64,000 bases of DNA from Pseudomonadota bacterium (GCA_016711215.1 JADJTL010000001.1:124001-188000), one strand, 5' to 3'. Shown: positions 16,926 to 26,488, counted from the stretch's first letter. Translations and numbers: made by a program. Notes: a model not told the origin generated them from the sequence alone.

Positions 16926-18485
16926 TTGCCGCAACGACGTGGGATTTCACCCCTGTGGGGTATCCTCTCCGCAGTCATGGTGGCGGCCCTGGTGCTCGGC
17001 TACTACAGCTACCGCTTCGCGGCCGAGCTGGCTCAACGCAGCGAAGCGTCCGTCGAAAGCAGCACCCGGGCCCTCGGGATCAAGCTGATCGACCGCATCG
17101 AGAAGATCATCATCGATGGTGGTCGCACCTTCTTTCGGCTCGTCAGCGTCGATGATCCCCGGGAGTTTCGGGATCTTTGGCGGCGTATCGTCCGCGTCAG
17201 CCCGGCCGTCGAGAGCGTTACGGTGCTGGGCGCCGACCGCCGTGTCGTGCATCTGGTCGCCAAGCTCGACGCGGCGGCCCTCGACGCGTTTCGGCGGCTC
17301 TTTGTGCGGCGGATGCTCGCGGATCTCGAGCTCGGTCGCCTGGCTGCCGAGCGCCACAGGCACCTCTACAAGCGCTACGACGGGCGGCCCTACCTGATCT
17401 CCTACATCCGCCAGCGCGCCGGTGGCCGCGACTACTACCTCGTGCTCAACATGAACCTCCAGTACATCGTCGACGACGTCTTTCCTCAGGAGTTTAGAGA
17501 GCTCGAGTCGACGAACGCGATCTCGGTCCTCGACGAGGAGAGCGCGCGACCCGTCTATGGCCGGCCGGTCGCCTTCTCGAGCCCGCTCGTCTTCGAGGAT
17601 GTCTTCCCGACGACGCTCTACAAGTGGCGTCTGCAGGTGGCACCGCACCAGCTCGGGCCGCTCTACCGCGGCGCCCGTGCACGCCGAGTCTCCGCGCTGC
17701 TGCTGGTCGGTGGCGCCAATGCCGTGATCTGGATCGGCATGGTGGTGATCCTGATCGCGGTGCGCAAGGAGCGGCGGGCCAACGCGCTGAAGAGCGACTT
17801 CATCGCCAACGTCAGTCACGAGCTCAAGACGCCGCTCTCGCTGATTCGGATGTTCGGCGAGCTCTTGGCCCTGGGGCGAGGCAAGGACCCGCAAACGGCG
17901 CGAGAGTACGCCGAGATCATCATGCGCGAGAGCGACCGGCTGAGCAGCCAGATCGACAACGTGCTCGACTTCGCGCGGATCGAGCGGGGCAAGGATGCCT
18001 ACGCGATGCGCGAGGGTGACCTGGGCGGCGTGGTCGAGCGCGCGCTCGAGCTTTGCCGCTATCGCGCCGAACAGGGCCAGGTGCGCCTCGAGCTAACGCT
18101 GCCCGACGACCCCGTCACCGCCGTCTTCGACGAGAGCGCCATCACCCTGCTGGTGCTGAACCTGGTCGAGAACGCCCTCAAGTATGGGGCGGCGGCCGGA
18201 ACAGCGATTCGCGTGCGGCTCGAGCGGAGCCCCGACGCCCTGCGGCTCCAGGTCAGCGACGATGGCCCCGGGCTGACCGCGGAGGAGCAGCGTCGCGTCT
18301 TCGAGCGATTCTATCGCGGGGAGCGCGCACGGCAGGGCCCGCAGCGTGGCTCGGGGATCGGGCTCAGCCTCGTCAAGCATATCGCCCAGGCGCACGGTGG
18401 GCGGGCCCAGGTGCGGAGCGAGCTGGGCAAGGGCGCCACCTTCGAGATATCTTTTCCGCCGACGGTCGCTGGCGGTGCAGCCTGA
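16926..18485 (+). CDS. Membrane sensor histidine kinase
   Basis: 519 residues from a TTG start with GGTGGG upstream; an upstream ATG at 16842 would add 28 residues unlike a signal sequence. A first transmembrane helix (about 11-30) and a second (about 255-280) enclose a ~220-residue extracytoplasmic sensor domain that I do not recognise. The cytoplasmic half has the dimerisation/phosphoacceptor domain with His298 in NVSHELKTPLSL, then the ATPase domain: N box NLVENALKYG, G1 DDGPGL, F box FERFYRG, G2 GSGIGLSLVKHI. No HAMP domain is obvious. The response regulator gene follows 41 bases downstream, so they form one two-component system. Confidence 0.94.
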   Translation: MPQRRGISPLWGILSAVMVAALVLGYYSYRFAAELAQRSEASVESSTRALGIKLIDRIEKIIIDGGRTFFRLVSVDDPREFRDLWRRIVRVSPAVESVTVLGADRRVVHLVAKLDAAALDAFRRLFVRRMLADLELGRLAAERHRHLYKRYDGRPYLISYIRQRAGGRDYYLVLNMNLQYIVDDVFPQEFRELESTNAISVLDEESARPVYGRPVAFSSPLVFEDVFPTTLYKWRLQVAPHQLGPLYRGARARRVSALLLVGGANAVIWIGMVVILIAVRKERRANALKSDFIANVSHELKTPLSLIRMFGELLALGRGKDPQTAREYAEIIMRESDRLSSQIDNVLDFARIERGKDAYAMREGDLGGVVERALELCRYRAEQGQVRLELTLPDDPVTAVFDESAITLLVLNLVENALKYGAAAGTAIRVRLERSPDALRLQVSDDGPGLTAEEQRRVFERFYRGERARQGPQRGSGIGLSLVKHIAQAHGGRAQVRSELGKGATFEISFPPTVAGGAA

Positions 18486-18526
18486 GCCTGCCCGTCGCCG
18501 CCAAACCGCCCGCCGATGCGAGAGTG

Positions 18527-19225
18527 ATGGTCGAGCCTGCCACCAAGCGCGTGTTGTTGATCGAGGACGAGCCCGACCTGCTGCGCGGGCTGAGCGACGC
18601 GCTTCGCTTCGAGGGTCTCGAGGTGGTCGCCGCCCAGACGGGAGGCGAGGGCATCGCGCGCGCCGCGCAGGGCGCTGTCGACCTCGTCGTGCTCGACCTG
18701 ATGCTGCCCGACCTCAACGGCTTCCGCGTCTGTGAGCAGCTTCGCGCGCAGAGTGCCGCGCTGCCGATCATCATCCTCAGCGCGCGTGGCCAGGAGACCG
18801 ACAAGGTGCGCGGGCTCGAGGCCGGCGCGGACGACTACGTCACCAAGCCCTTCAGCGTCGCCGAGCTGATCGCCCGGATCCGCGCGATCTTCCGGCGCTC
18901 GGCCCGCGCTGGCGGCGCACGCCCGGAGCTGTTGCAGATCGGCAACGCGACGGTCGACCTGAAGAAGCAGCTCGTCTCGCGCAATCGGCGCAGCGAGCCG
19001 CTGACCTTTGGTGAGGTCGAGCTGCTGCGCATGCTCAGCGAGCGGGCAGGGGAGCCGGTGTCGCGCGACGAGCTGCTCGAGCGCATCTGGGGCCTCGATG
19101 GCAGCTCGACCAATCGAACCGTCGACAACGTGATCGTCAAGTTGCGCAAGAAGATCGAGGACGACAGTCGCGCGCCGCGCCACATCCTCACGATCTACGG
19201 CTGCGGGTACAAGCTCGTCCCCTAG
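18527..19225 (+). CDS. OmpR/PhoB-type response regulator
   Basis: 232 residues. The receiver domain has the acidic pair Glu13/Asp14, the phosphoacceptor Asp57 in VVLDLMLPD, and Lys107 in VTKPFS. A C-terminal winged-helix domain (about 135-231) ends with TVDNVIVKLRKKIEDD and HILTIYGCGYKL, the normal OmpR signature. ATG at 18527 is chosen because the receiver domain starts immediately after; a longer in-frame reading upstream overlaps the kinase gene. It should be phosphorylated by the kinase just upstream. Target promoters cannot be deduced. Confidence 0.95.
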   Translation: MVEPATKRVLLIEDEPDLLRGLSDALRFEGLEVVAAQTGGEGIARAAQGAVDLVVLDLMLPDLNGFRVCEQLRAQSAALPIIILSARGQETDKVRGLEAGADDYVTKPFSVAELIARIRAIFRRSARAGGARPELLQIGNATVDLKKQLVSRNRRSEPLTFGEVELLRMLSERAGEPVSRDELLERIWGLDGSSTNRTVDNVIVKLRKKIEDDSRAPRHILTIYGCGYKLVP

Positions 19226-19334
19226 GCCCCGCTCCGGCTGAGCGGGCCACACGCCGACGGGCGCGGCTTGTCACCCCTCTCCCCGGCTGGTATGACGCCG
19301 ACGCCTCGCGCAGCGCCGCCTGCTTGCGCGAATC

Positions 19335-20552
19335 ATGAGAAGTGAGACCAAAGCGATGAAGTACAAGAAGCTGCTGATCAGTGCGGGTGTCGCGCTGGCC
19401 CTCCTCGCCGCGTTGCTCTACGGCGCCGCCACCTTCTGGACCGAGTATGCTTGGTTCGTCGAGCTCGGCTTTTCCAAGGTCTTCGTCACCACGCTGGTGG
19501 CGCAGCTCGGCACCGGCGTCGTCTTTGGGCTCGTCGCCCTGAGTTTGCTCGCGCTGCACGTCTACCTGATCCGACGGCTGAGCCGGCCGCGCACGGATTG
19601 GGTGATCATGACGCCGGAGGGGAACCTCGACCTACGCGATCTGGTGGCGCGCGTCTCGACACCGGTGGTCGTCGCAGCGGCCTTGCTCGTCGCCGCGGCC
19701 ATGGGCTACTGGGCCGCCCGGGCCTGGGAGGACGTGCTCAAGGCGCTCTACGCGACGCCTTTCGGGCGCAGCGAGCCGATCCTCGGCCAGGATGTCGGCT
19801 TTTACCTCTTTCGCGTGCCGCTGCTGCAGTTCGCGCAGCAATGGTTGGTCTACCTGACCGCGCTCTGCGCAGCGCTCGCCGCGATCGTCTATACGGCGCG
19901 CGGCGCGATCGTCGTCAAGAACGGCTGGCCGATCATGTCGCCCGCCGTGCGCGCGCACCTGCTCTTCGCGCTGGCCTGCGTCGTCGCGACCATCGCCTGG
20001 GGTTTCCGCATCGAGATGTACGAGACGCTCTTCTCGAAGCGCGGCATCGCCTACGGCGCGACCTACACCGATGTCTACGCCAACCTCGTCGCCTACCGGG
20101 TGCTGATCGTCGCCTGTCTGGTCTGCGCTGCCTTTCTCCTGGTGTCGATGCGCAGCGGCGCGCGCAGCGGTCCAGAGGCGATCAAGTGGCCGCTGATCAG
20201 CGTGGCCGGCGTGGTCGCGCTCTGGCTGCTCGGGGTCTTCGCCTGGCCGACCGTCGTGCAGCGCCTGATCGTCAATCCGAATGAGCTGGAGAAGGAGCGC
20301 CCTTACCTCGAGCACGCGATCGAGGGGACGCGACACGCCTATGGAATCGACAAGGTCGAGGTGCGCGAGTTTCCCGCCAACGAGACGCTGACGGCGAAGG
20401 ATCTCGCGGCCAACCCGACGACGATCGACAACATCAAGATCTGGGACCATCGGCCGCTGCGCGAGACCTATCGCCAGATGCAGGTGATTCGCCTCTATTA
20501 CGACTTCCCCAACATCAGCGTCGACCGCTATCGCATCGACGGACGCTACTAA
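19335..20552 (+). CDS. UPF0182 family protein, N-terminal membrane half
   Basis: 405 residues ending at an in-frame TAA (20550-20552). Seven hydrophobic helices are visible (for example LISAGVALALLAALLYGAA, YLTALCAALAAIVYTA and PLISVAGVVALWLLGVFAW), followed by a segment reaching YYDFPNISVDRYRIDGRY. UPF0182 proteins are normally one chain of about 900-1000 residues with seven N-terminal helices and a large soluble part; function unknown. The next reading frame begins three bases later in the same frame and continues the family exactly, so this is either a nonsense mutation, a sequencing error, or a gene read through or expressed as two chains. Confidence 0.8.
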   Translation: MRSETKAMKYKKLLISAGVALALLAALLYGAATFWTEYAWFVELGFSKVFVTTLVAQLGTGVVFGLVALSLLALHVYLIRRLSRPRTDWVIMTPEGNLDLRDLVARVSTPVVVAAALLVAAAMGYWAARAWEDVLKALYATPFGRSEPILGQDVGFYLFRVPLLQFAQQWLVYLTALCAALAAIVYTARGAIVVKNGWPIMSPAVRAHLLFALACVVATIAWGFRIEMYETLFSKRGIAYGATYTDVYANLVAYRVLIVACLVCAAFLLVSMRSGARSGPEAIKWPLISVAGVVALWLLGVFAWPTVVQRLIVNPNELEKERPYLEHAIEGTRHAYGIDKVEVREFPANETLTAKDLAANPTTIDNIKIWDHRPLRETYRQMQVIRLYYDFPNISVDRYRIDGRY

Positions 20553-20555
20553 CAG

Positions 20556-22265
20556 GTGATGCTGTCGGCCCGCGAGCTGATTCACGAGCAGCTACCGGCG
20601 CAGAGCCAGACCTGGGTCAACCGTCACCTCCAATACACCCACGGCTACGGCGTCTGCCTCAGCCCGGTGAATCACGCGATCGGCGAGGGCCTCCCCGACT
20701 TCTGGATCAAGGACATCCCGCCGCAGTCGCGCCACGACGAGCTGCGCATCACCCGGCCGGAGATCTATTACGGGCTGGAGAGCGACGACTACGTCCTGGT
20801 CAAGACGACGACCCAGGAGTTCGACTACCCGCGCGGACGCGACAACGCCTACTGCACTTATGAGGGACCAGGCGGTGTCGGCGTCGGCTCCTTCATGCGC
20901 CGGCTGCTCTTCGCGATGCGCTTCGGCGACGTCAATCTGCTCTTCACCGAGCACCTCAAGCCCGAGAGCAGGATCCTCTTCAACCGCAGCATCCAACAGC
21001 GCGTGGCCAGCGTCGCGCCCTTCCTGATGCTCGACCAGGAACCCTATATCATCGTCGCCAATGGGCGGCTGCTCTGGGTCCAGGACGCCTACACGATCAG
21101 CTATCGCTACCCCTATTCGCAGCCGACGCCGCTCGGTCGCCGCAAGCGGATCAACTACCTGCGGAACTCGGTCAAGGTGACGATCGACGCCTACGACGGC
21201 TCGCTCGCCTTCTACGTTTGGGACTCCGGCGATCCGATGATTCAGACCTATCGGAAGATGTTCCCGTCGCTCTTCAAGGGCCGCGACGAGATGCCGGCGG
21301 CGGTGCGCGCCCATGTGCGCTACCCGAAGGACCTCTTCACGGTGCAGGCGGCGATGTACGAGTCGTTCCACATGACCGACCCGCGGGTGTTCTACAATCA
21401 AGAGGATAAGTGGAACATCGCCCGCGAGCTCGAGGAGAAGGCAGGTATTCGCCGCGAGGTCCCGCGGCGCGTGCGCGGCGTCAGCGCCGAGGTCGTGACC
21501 TCCCAGGCGCGGATGACGCCCTACTATATGATCATGCGGCTGCCGGGTGAGCGGGCCGAGAAGTTCCTGCTCATGCTGCCCTACACGCCGACGAACAAGG
21601 ACAACATGGTCGCCTGGATGACCGGCCACTGCGAGGAAGAGGACTACGGCAAGCTGCGCGTCTATGTCTTCCCCAAGCAGAAGCTGGTCTTCGGCCCAAT
21701 GCAGATCGAGGCCAGGATCGACCAGGACGACTACATCTCGCAGTGGATCACGCTGCGCAACCAGCAGGGCTCTTCGGTGATTCGCGGGGATCTGCTGGTG
21801 ATACCGATCGAGCAGTCGCTGCTCTACGTCGAGCCGATCTACCTGCAGTCGACGCAGACCCAGCTGCCGGAGCTGAAGCAGGTGATCGTCTCCTTCGGCA
21901 ACAAGGTGGCGATGCAGCCGACCTTGCGTCGCGCGCTCGAGGAGGTCTTCGGGCCGTCGCTGACGCCCGCGCGGACCAATACACCCGAGGGTGTGCGTGC
22001 CGCGGCCGAAGCGGCGCGGGCGCCGGAAACGCAGGTGCGCGGCCTCGGACCCCAGGGCGTCGACGTCGGGAGCATCGAACCCGCGGCGCGCCTGGCCGGA
22101 GAGGCGCTCGGGCACTATCGGAAGGCCCAAGAGGTGCTCGGCGCGGGCGATTGGGCGGCCTACGGTCGCGAGCAGCAACAACTCGCCGAGCGGCTCGAGG
22201 CGCTCAGTCGAGCGCTCGCGCCGGCGTTAAAGCCCTCGTCTTTGCCGGCGCGACCGACGCCCTAG
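20556..22265 (+). CDS. UPF0182 family protein, C-terminal soluble half
   Basis: 569 residues in the same frame as the preceding gene, separated only by TAA CAG. The sequence resumes at QVMLSARELIHEQLPAQSQTW and NRHLQYTHGYG, a strongly conserved part of UPF0182. It stays open to a normal C-terminus with no further lesion. A GTG-ATG pair at 20556-20561 could allow reinitiation, with only a weak ACAGG before it. The C-terminus has a Pro/Ala-rich helical tail typical of the family (AALGHYRKAQEVLGAGDW-like). The gene overlaps the end of the converging metalloprotease by 39 bases. If expressed, the chain would need the upstream half to be membrane-attached. Confidence 0.8.
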   Translation: MMLSARELIHEQLPAQSQTWVNRHLQYTHGYGVCLSPVNHAIGEGLPDFWIKDIPPQSRHDELRITRPEIYYGLESDDYVLVKTTTQEFDYPRGRDNAYCTYEGPGGVGVGSFMRRLLFAMRFGDVNLLFTEHLKPESRILFNRSIQQRVASVAPFLMLDQEPYIIVANGRLLWVQDAYTISYRYPYSQPTPLGRRKRINYLRNSVKVTIDAYDGSLAFYVWDSGDPMIQTYRKMFPSLFKGRDEMPAAVRAHVRYPKDLFTVQAAMYESFHMTDPRVFYNQEDKWNIARELEEKAGIRREVPRRVRGVSAEVVTSQARMTPYYMIMRLPGERAEKFLLMLPYTPTNKDNMVAWMTGHCEEEDYGKLRVYVFPKQKLVFGPMQIEARIDQDDYISQWITLRNQQGSSVIRGDLLVIPIEQSLLYVEPIYLQSTQTQLPELKQVIVSFGNKVAMQPTLRRALEEVFGPSLTPARTNTPEGVRAAAEAARAPETQVRGLGPQGVDVGSIEPAARLAGEALGHYRKAQEVLGAGDWAAYGREQQQLAERLEALSRALAPALKPSSLPARPTP

Positions 22266-23378
22266 GCGCAGGAGCAGCAGGCTCCCGCCGAGGAGCAGCA
22301 ACGTCGCGGCGGCGCGCGCCTCGGCGCCAGCGTTTCCCCGCCGCGCGGCCGCGGCCCCGTCCAGGACGGGCACGAGGGCGCAGCCGCCGTGGTGCCCGAA
22401 GTCTACGGGCTCACAGCGCTGGGGATCCTCGTCCAAGGGGTAGGTCTGGCAGACGCCCTGGACGTCGCCGGCCTCGGGGCTGCGCTTCTTCGTCTCGCCC
22501 GTGCTGGCGTTCGGGTACATCGTGGCCTCGGTCACCGACTCGCTGAGGCTGCGGCTCGAGCAGGAGGGGATCGGCGCTCCGCTGTTGTCCAGCGGCAGCG
22601 GCTTGCGCTGGCCATCGTCGCAGGTATGGTCCAGGCCCATCACGTGGCCCAGCTCGTGGGTCAGCACGTTCTCGACGTCGGTCAGGCCGCGCTCTCCCCC
22701 GGTCGAGAAGGTGAAGTGCTGCCCGTTGAGGTAGACGTCCGCATCATAGATGCGGCCGTAGTCCGGGCTGGTCGGTTGGTCGTTGTAGAAGACGATCGTG
22801 ATCGCCGACGCGCCCGTTGCGGCCGGGCCGTCGCCCGCCCGTAGGGACTGCCAGTCGTCCTCGATCCAGCTCACCACGTTCTCGTTGGGACCGCTGCGGT
22901 CGAAGCCGGGCTTGGCGTCGTCGCGGGCTGGAAGCGCCTTCAGGCGGAGAAAGGAGCAGGACTCCGTCGCCTCGGTCCAGTTGCTGATGGCGCGGTTCAA
23001 GGCCTCCAGCTCGCTGTCGTCATCGACGTCGGCGCTGCCGGCGCTATTGGCGCGCATCCCGACGCAGTTGCTCCGCATCCAGCGCAGCGCCTTGGCAGGA
23101 GTGCTCGCGCTGTAGGTCGGGACGTAGTACGCGGTCGGCGCGTCCGATGCGGCCGCCGTCCCCGCGTCGGACGCGTCGGCGACCAGGGGCAGCAGGAGGC
23201 TGGCGAGCAGGCTGAGCGCAGCGCAAGCAGCGCGCGCTGCGCGCCGGAGTTCTTCCTGTCGTGCTCTGATCACACCGACCTCGTCGCTGAGGGGGGTTGC
23301 GCGCATGCTGGCCTTGTCTCCGGCTAGGCGTCCGGCGCGGCCGGGATCGCCAGGCGTGGGACCGACGAGCGCCCTCAC
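22227..23378 (-). CDS. Secreted metzincin-type zinc metalloprotease
   Basis: 383 residues with the metzincin zinc motif HELGHVMGLDH (HExxHxxGxxH) and a later region (TEATMYPNAS) that carries the Met-turn methionine. A signal peptide is visible (ACAALSLLASLLLPLVADA). The C-terminus has a hydrophobic segment (AAATLLLLGGSLLLLRL) followed by an arginine-rich tail, like a sortase-style or rhombosortase-style C-terminal anchor, although no MYXO-CTERM cysteine is seen. The GTG at 23378 overlaps the stop of the upstream gene (GTGA), suggesting translational coupling; a start further in, nearer the signal peptide, is also possible. Matrixin-like proteins of this kind are common in Myxococcota. Confidence 0.88.
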   Translation of the reverse strand: MRALVGPTPGDPGRAGRLAGDKASMRATPLSDEVGVIRARQEELRRAARAACAALSLLASLLLPLVADASDAGTAAASDAPTAYYVPTYSASTPAKALRWMRSNCVGMRANSAGSADVDDDSELEALNRAISNWTEATESCSFLRLKALPARDDAKPGFDRSGPNENVVSWIEDDWQSLRAGDGPAATGASAITIVFYNDQPTSPDYGRIYDADVYLNGQHFTFSTGGERGLTDVENVLTHELGHVMGLDHTCDDGQRKPLPLDNSGAPIPSCSSRSLSESVTEATMYPNASTGETKKRSPEAGDVQGVCQTYPLDEDPQRCEPVDFGHHGGCALVPVLDGAAAARRGNAGAEARAAATLLLLGGSLLLLRLGRRSRRQRRGL

Positions 23379-24031
23379 TCGGCGGCGGGCCGCCGCGCCC
23401 AGGCGGGACGACAGCGGTCCGTAGTCTTGGCGCAGGCGGTGACAGTTTCGCGCACCTGCGCGACGAACGTGTCGAGCAGCAGCTCACTGCTTCCCGCCGC
23501 GGCGGCGGCGCGCGTCGACGGGCTCGTCGTCGTGGCGGCCGGGCCTGCTGGCGTCGTCGGGCGGAGCGTCAGGCCCTCGAGGCTCCGTTGCGCGACGGTG
23601 CGGCCGCGCGCGTTTTGCGCCAGGAGATAGGCGCCCTGGCGCATGCCCACCACCCGCAGACGCCCAGCGCTCGCGCGCCGCGTGAAGAGCAGCAGCTGTC
23701 GTCCCGCTGGAAGCTCGGTGCTGCCCGCGACGCGCATGCCGATGCCGTCGACGCTGCCACCGAGCTCACGCACGACCACGGTGCCGCCGCCGGCGCTGCC
23801 ATCCAGTGCCTGATCGACGCGCACGATCGTGTCGGTGACGATGAAGCGTCCATCTTCGGACCACTGGGCCGTGGCGCTGAGCGCGGTGCCGACGAAGATC
23901 CGCTCGGCGCTGCCCACCAGGTCCCGCAGGCTCATGCGCGGCATGACGGTCGCCGAGCTCAGGGCCGGTGCGAGCCCAGCGCCGGCGACGCCGACGAGGA
24001 AGAGTGCAGCGATGCGAGGGAGACGGCTCAC
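23375..24031 (-). CDS. Exported protein of unknown function
   Basis: 218 residues from a GTG at 24031. An upstream ATG at 24094 is rejected because it would overlap the start codon of the divergent PilZ gene. A signal peptide is clear (RLPRIAALFLVGVAGAGLAPALSSA). The mature part reads AERIFVGTALSATAQW, then TDTIVRVDQALDG, VVRELGGSVDGIG and RQLLLFTRR, a pattern seen in small secreted proteins that often lie next to matrixin-type proteases. The stop overlaps the start of the metalloprotease gene by four bases (GTGA), so the pair is co-translated and may work together. No catalytic motif is seen. Confidence 0.75.
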   Translation of the reverse strand: MSRLPRIAALFLVGVAGAGLAPALSSATVMPRMSLRDLVGSAERIFVGTALSATAQWSEDGRFIVTDTIVRVDQALDGSAGGGTVVVRELGGSVDGIGMRVAGSTELPAGRQLLLFTRRASAGRLRVVGMRQGAYLLAQNARGRTVAQRSLEGLTLRPTTPAGPAATTTSPSTRAAAAAGSSELLLDTFVAQVRETVTACAKTTDRCRPAWARRPAAE

Positions 24032-24092
24032 GACCGAAAAAGCATAGCGACCGCCTGTGGGTCGGTCAAATGCTCGTGCTAGAGTTCGCCGC

Positions 24093-24785
24093 ATGACGCA
24101 GCCAACGCCAGGGTCGACGCCCCGGCCCGAGGACCGCCGCGTTCACCAGCGCCATGAGGTCTGCGTACCCGTGCTGGTGCGGCTGCTCGACGAGCGGGGC
24201 GAGCAGCCGATCAGTGATCCGGGCTTCGGCGTCATCCGCGATGTCTCCGCGGGGGGCCTGCGCCTCGACGTGTTGGGCGAGTTGGCGCAGTGGCTGAGCG
24301 GTGCCACGCCGGGCGCCGGTCAGGTCGAGCTCCGCTTCGTGCCGCCCGAGCTGGCCGCGCTTCCACCTGCGCGCGGGCGGGTGCGTTGGGCACGCCCCGC
24401 TCAAGATGGACCCGGCTGGGTCGCTGGGCTGCAGTACGGCCTCGGGGCGTCGCAGACGCGCGACGAGCTGCTCGTGGCGCTGGTCGAGTACGGCGCCGCG
24501 CCGCTGAGACAGGGTCTGCTGGGCCCACGCCTGCGCAAAGTTCTGGTCGCCGGGCTGGTGGCGTGCGCTTTCGCGGCCGGCGCGCAGCTTGGCAATCAGC
24601 GGCGAGAAGTCCGCCAGCGGCGAGAGCGTCGCCTGGAGCGGCAGGTCGATGCGCTCGCCGAGGACCATGCGAGCTGCATGCAGCGGGTCGGCGCGGTCTG
24701 GCGGCGCCATGACGAGCTGCGGACGCAGCTCGATCGCTGTCGAGGTGCCGCCGCGGCGGCGACGGCGGCCCCCGCTGCGCCTTGA
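24093..24785 (+). CDS. PilZ-domain protein with C-terminal membrane and coiled-coil segments
   Basis: 230 residues. The PilZ domain covers about residues 15-125, with RRVHQRHEV near its start and DVSAGGLRL (the D/NxSxxG motif) about 40 residues later; these are the two parts that bind cyclic di-GMP. A hydrophobic helix (VLVAGLVACAFAAGAQL) follows near residue 155, then a charged coiled coil of ~50 residues. The first arginine motif is less regular than RxxxR, so binding is likely but not assured. ATG at 24093 begins just before the domain. It is divergent from the exported-protein gene. Probably a membrane-associated c-di-GMP receptor. Confidence 0.82.
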   Translation: MTQPTPGSTPRPEDRRVHQRHEVCVPVLVRLLDERGEQPISDPGFGVIRDVSAGGLRLDVLGELAQWLSGATPGAGQVELRFVPPELAALPPARGRVRWARPAQDGPGWVAGLQYGLGASQTRDELLVALVEYGAAPLRQGLLGPRLRKVLVAGLVACAFAAGAQLGNQRREVRQRRERRLERQVDALAEDHASCMQRVGAVWRRHDELRTQLDRCRGAAAAATAAPAAP

Positions 24786-24928
24786 GCGTCGGTCGCCATT
24801 GACGCCTTCCATTGCGCCCGTCGCCCGCGCTAAGATGCCACGGCAGCTCGATGCTACGGCGACGCGATGCCGCGATGACGCCTGCGATAACGCCTTCCCC
24901 TGAAGGCTCACCCACGAGGTTTCTTGCC

Positions 24929-26488
24929 ATGAGGCTCTCCGCCCTTCGTTCGTTCACGCTGACCGCGCTCGTCGCGACCTCCGCCTGTACAGCCCTGCTC
25001 GATACCGAAGCCCTCAACGTCGAGGGCGTTGGCGACGGTGGCGCGCGGGATCGCGGGCTGCGCGACGGCCGTGCGCGCGACGCCGGCGTCGGTGGCGACC
25101 GCGGCGTGGTCGCGGACGCCGGTCGCGATGGGGCCGTGCCCAGGGCGCAGCTCACGCTGACGGCACCCTCCGGCGCTGTGCTGACCGAGATGAACGTGAC
25201 GGGGCCCGCGCTGACCGGCACGGCGATTATCTTTACGCTGCGTAATTCGGGCACAGCGGCCACCGCAGGGGTGCCGGCGCCCACGCTCTCCAATGGCGCG
25301 AACTTCGAGGTGGTGGCGAACAATTGCGCAGCGGCGCTCGCGGCCGGCGCGAGCTGCACGCTATCGGTGCGGCCGAAGGCCACCGCCAACGGTCCATATA
25401 ACAGCACGCTGCGCGTGGTCTCGAGCACCGTCAGCTCGAACGCGCTGACCCTCGGCGGGACGGCCAGCGGTATTGTCGCCGCTCCGGTGCTCAACCTCAG
25501 CGCGGCGACCGGCGCAACTCTCGACCAGATGGACGTCGCTTCGCCTGGTCCCACAGGCGACGCCATCATCTTCACCGTGCGCAACACCGGCAGCACGGCG
25601 ATGGCGTCGGCCGTGGCGATCGAGCTCGGCAGCCCGACGCACTTCCTCGTCGAGGACAATACCTGCACCACCGCGCTGGCTGACGGCGCGACCTGCACCT
25701 TCTCCGTGCGTCCCACGGCAGCGGCCAACGCCAGCTACGAATCGGGGTTGGAGGTCAGGGTGGGCACCCAGGTTTCGAATGCCCTGAATCTCAGCGGGAC
25801 GGCCAGCGGCTTCGCCCCGGCCTTGACCCTGACCCCGGGGACCGCGCAGACGGGGATGAACGTGACGCCCGCGGCGAACCCCGGCGCGGCCGTGTCCTTC
25901 ACCGTCGAGAATACGGGCACCGCTCCGACCGCGGTGATTCCGACGGTGGTGCGCGCCCCTGTGGCGAACTTCGACGTCGTCAACAATACCTGCACCGCGG
26001 TGCTGGTGGTGGGTGCCACTTGCACCTTCGACCTGAAGCCGAAGGCGACCGTGAATCAGCTCCTCGACGGCACTGTGGAGGTCACCGCCGGGTCGGGCAT
26101 CCGCACGGCGAGCGTCAAGCTCGGCGGGACGGCCAGCGGCTTTGCGGCGCTCTCGCTGGCCATGACGCCGGCCACGCGCACGGGGATGGATGTTTCAGGC
26201 CCCGCGACGACGGGCACCGCCGTGACCTTCACGGTCGTCAACAACGATCCGACCACGACCGCGGTGGCGGTCGCCGTGGCCATTGTCGGCAACACCGCGA
26301 GCGCGTTTCGGGTGGTAGACAGCGCGACCGATTGCATCGGCGCTGATCTGGCCCCGGCGGCGACCTGCACCTTCCAGGTCGAGCCGACGGCGAGTGCCAA
26401 TGAAGCGCTGAGCGCGACGATGACCGTCGGTGACGCGACGCTCGGCTCCAACACCGTGACGCTCGAGGGCAGCGCGAGCGGCTTCTAG
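24929..26488 (+). CDS. Lipoprotein with four repeated Ig-like (choice-of-anchor D-like) domains
   Basis: 519 residues. The N-terminus has a signal peptide ending in LVATSAC, a lipobox. After an Asp/Gly/Arg-rich linker come four repeats of about 105-110 residues. Each starts with a pattern like LTAPSGAVL or LSAATGATL, has an internal ANFEVVANNC or THFLVEDNTC segment with a conserved cysteine, then GATCTFSVRP and ends NALTLGGTASG. Conserved cysteine pairs probably form one disulfide per repeat. The beta-rich pattern is like the ASPM/SPD-2/Hydin or choice-of-anchor D families. ATG at 24929 is preferred over upstream in-frame starts because GAGG precedes it. An adhesin or surface scaffold is likely. 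Confidence 0.82.
   Translation: MRLSALRSFTLTALVATSACTALLDTEALNVEGVGDGGARDRGLRDGRARDAGVGGDRGVVADAGRDGAVPRAQLTLTAPSGAVLTEMNVTGPALTGTAIIFTLRNSGTAATAGVPAPTLSNGANFEVVANNCAAALAAGASCTLSVRPKATANGPYNSTLRVVSSTVSSNALTLGGTASGIVAAPVLNLSAATGATLDQMDVASPGPTGDAIIFTVRNTGSTAMASAVAIELGSPTHFLVEDNTCTTALADGATCTFSVRPTAAANASYESGLEVRVGTQVSNALNLSGTASGFAPALTLTPGTAQTGMNVTPAANPGAAVSFTVENTGTAPTAVIPTVVRAPVANFDVVNNTCTAVLVVGATCTFDLKPKATVNQLLDGTVEVTAGSGIRTASVKLGGTASGFAALSLAMTPATRTGMDVSGPATTGTAVTFTVVNNDPTTTAVAVAVAIVGNTASAFRVVDSATDCIGADLAPAATCTFQVEPTASANEALSATMTVGDATLGSNTVTLEGSASGF

Noticed and set aside
20550..20552. Recoded stop (selenocysteine or pyrrolysine)
   Set aside because: The stop is TAA; known recoding uses TGA or TAG, so this is treated as nonsense, error or split gene.
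20592..22181. 529-residue minus-strand frame opposite UPF0182
   Set aside because: Mirror frame; the plus strand matches UPF0182 throughout.
24032..24094. ATG at 24094 as start of the exported protein
   Set aside because: It would overlap the start codon of the divergent PilZ gene; a GTG at 24031 lies just before a good signal peptide.
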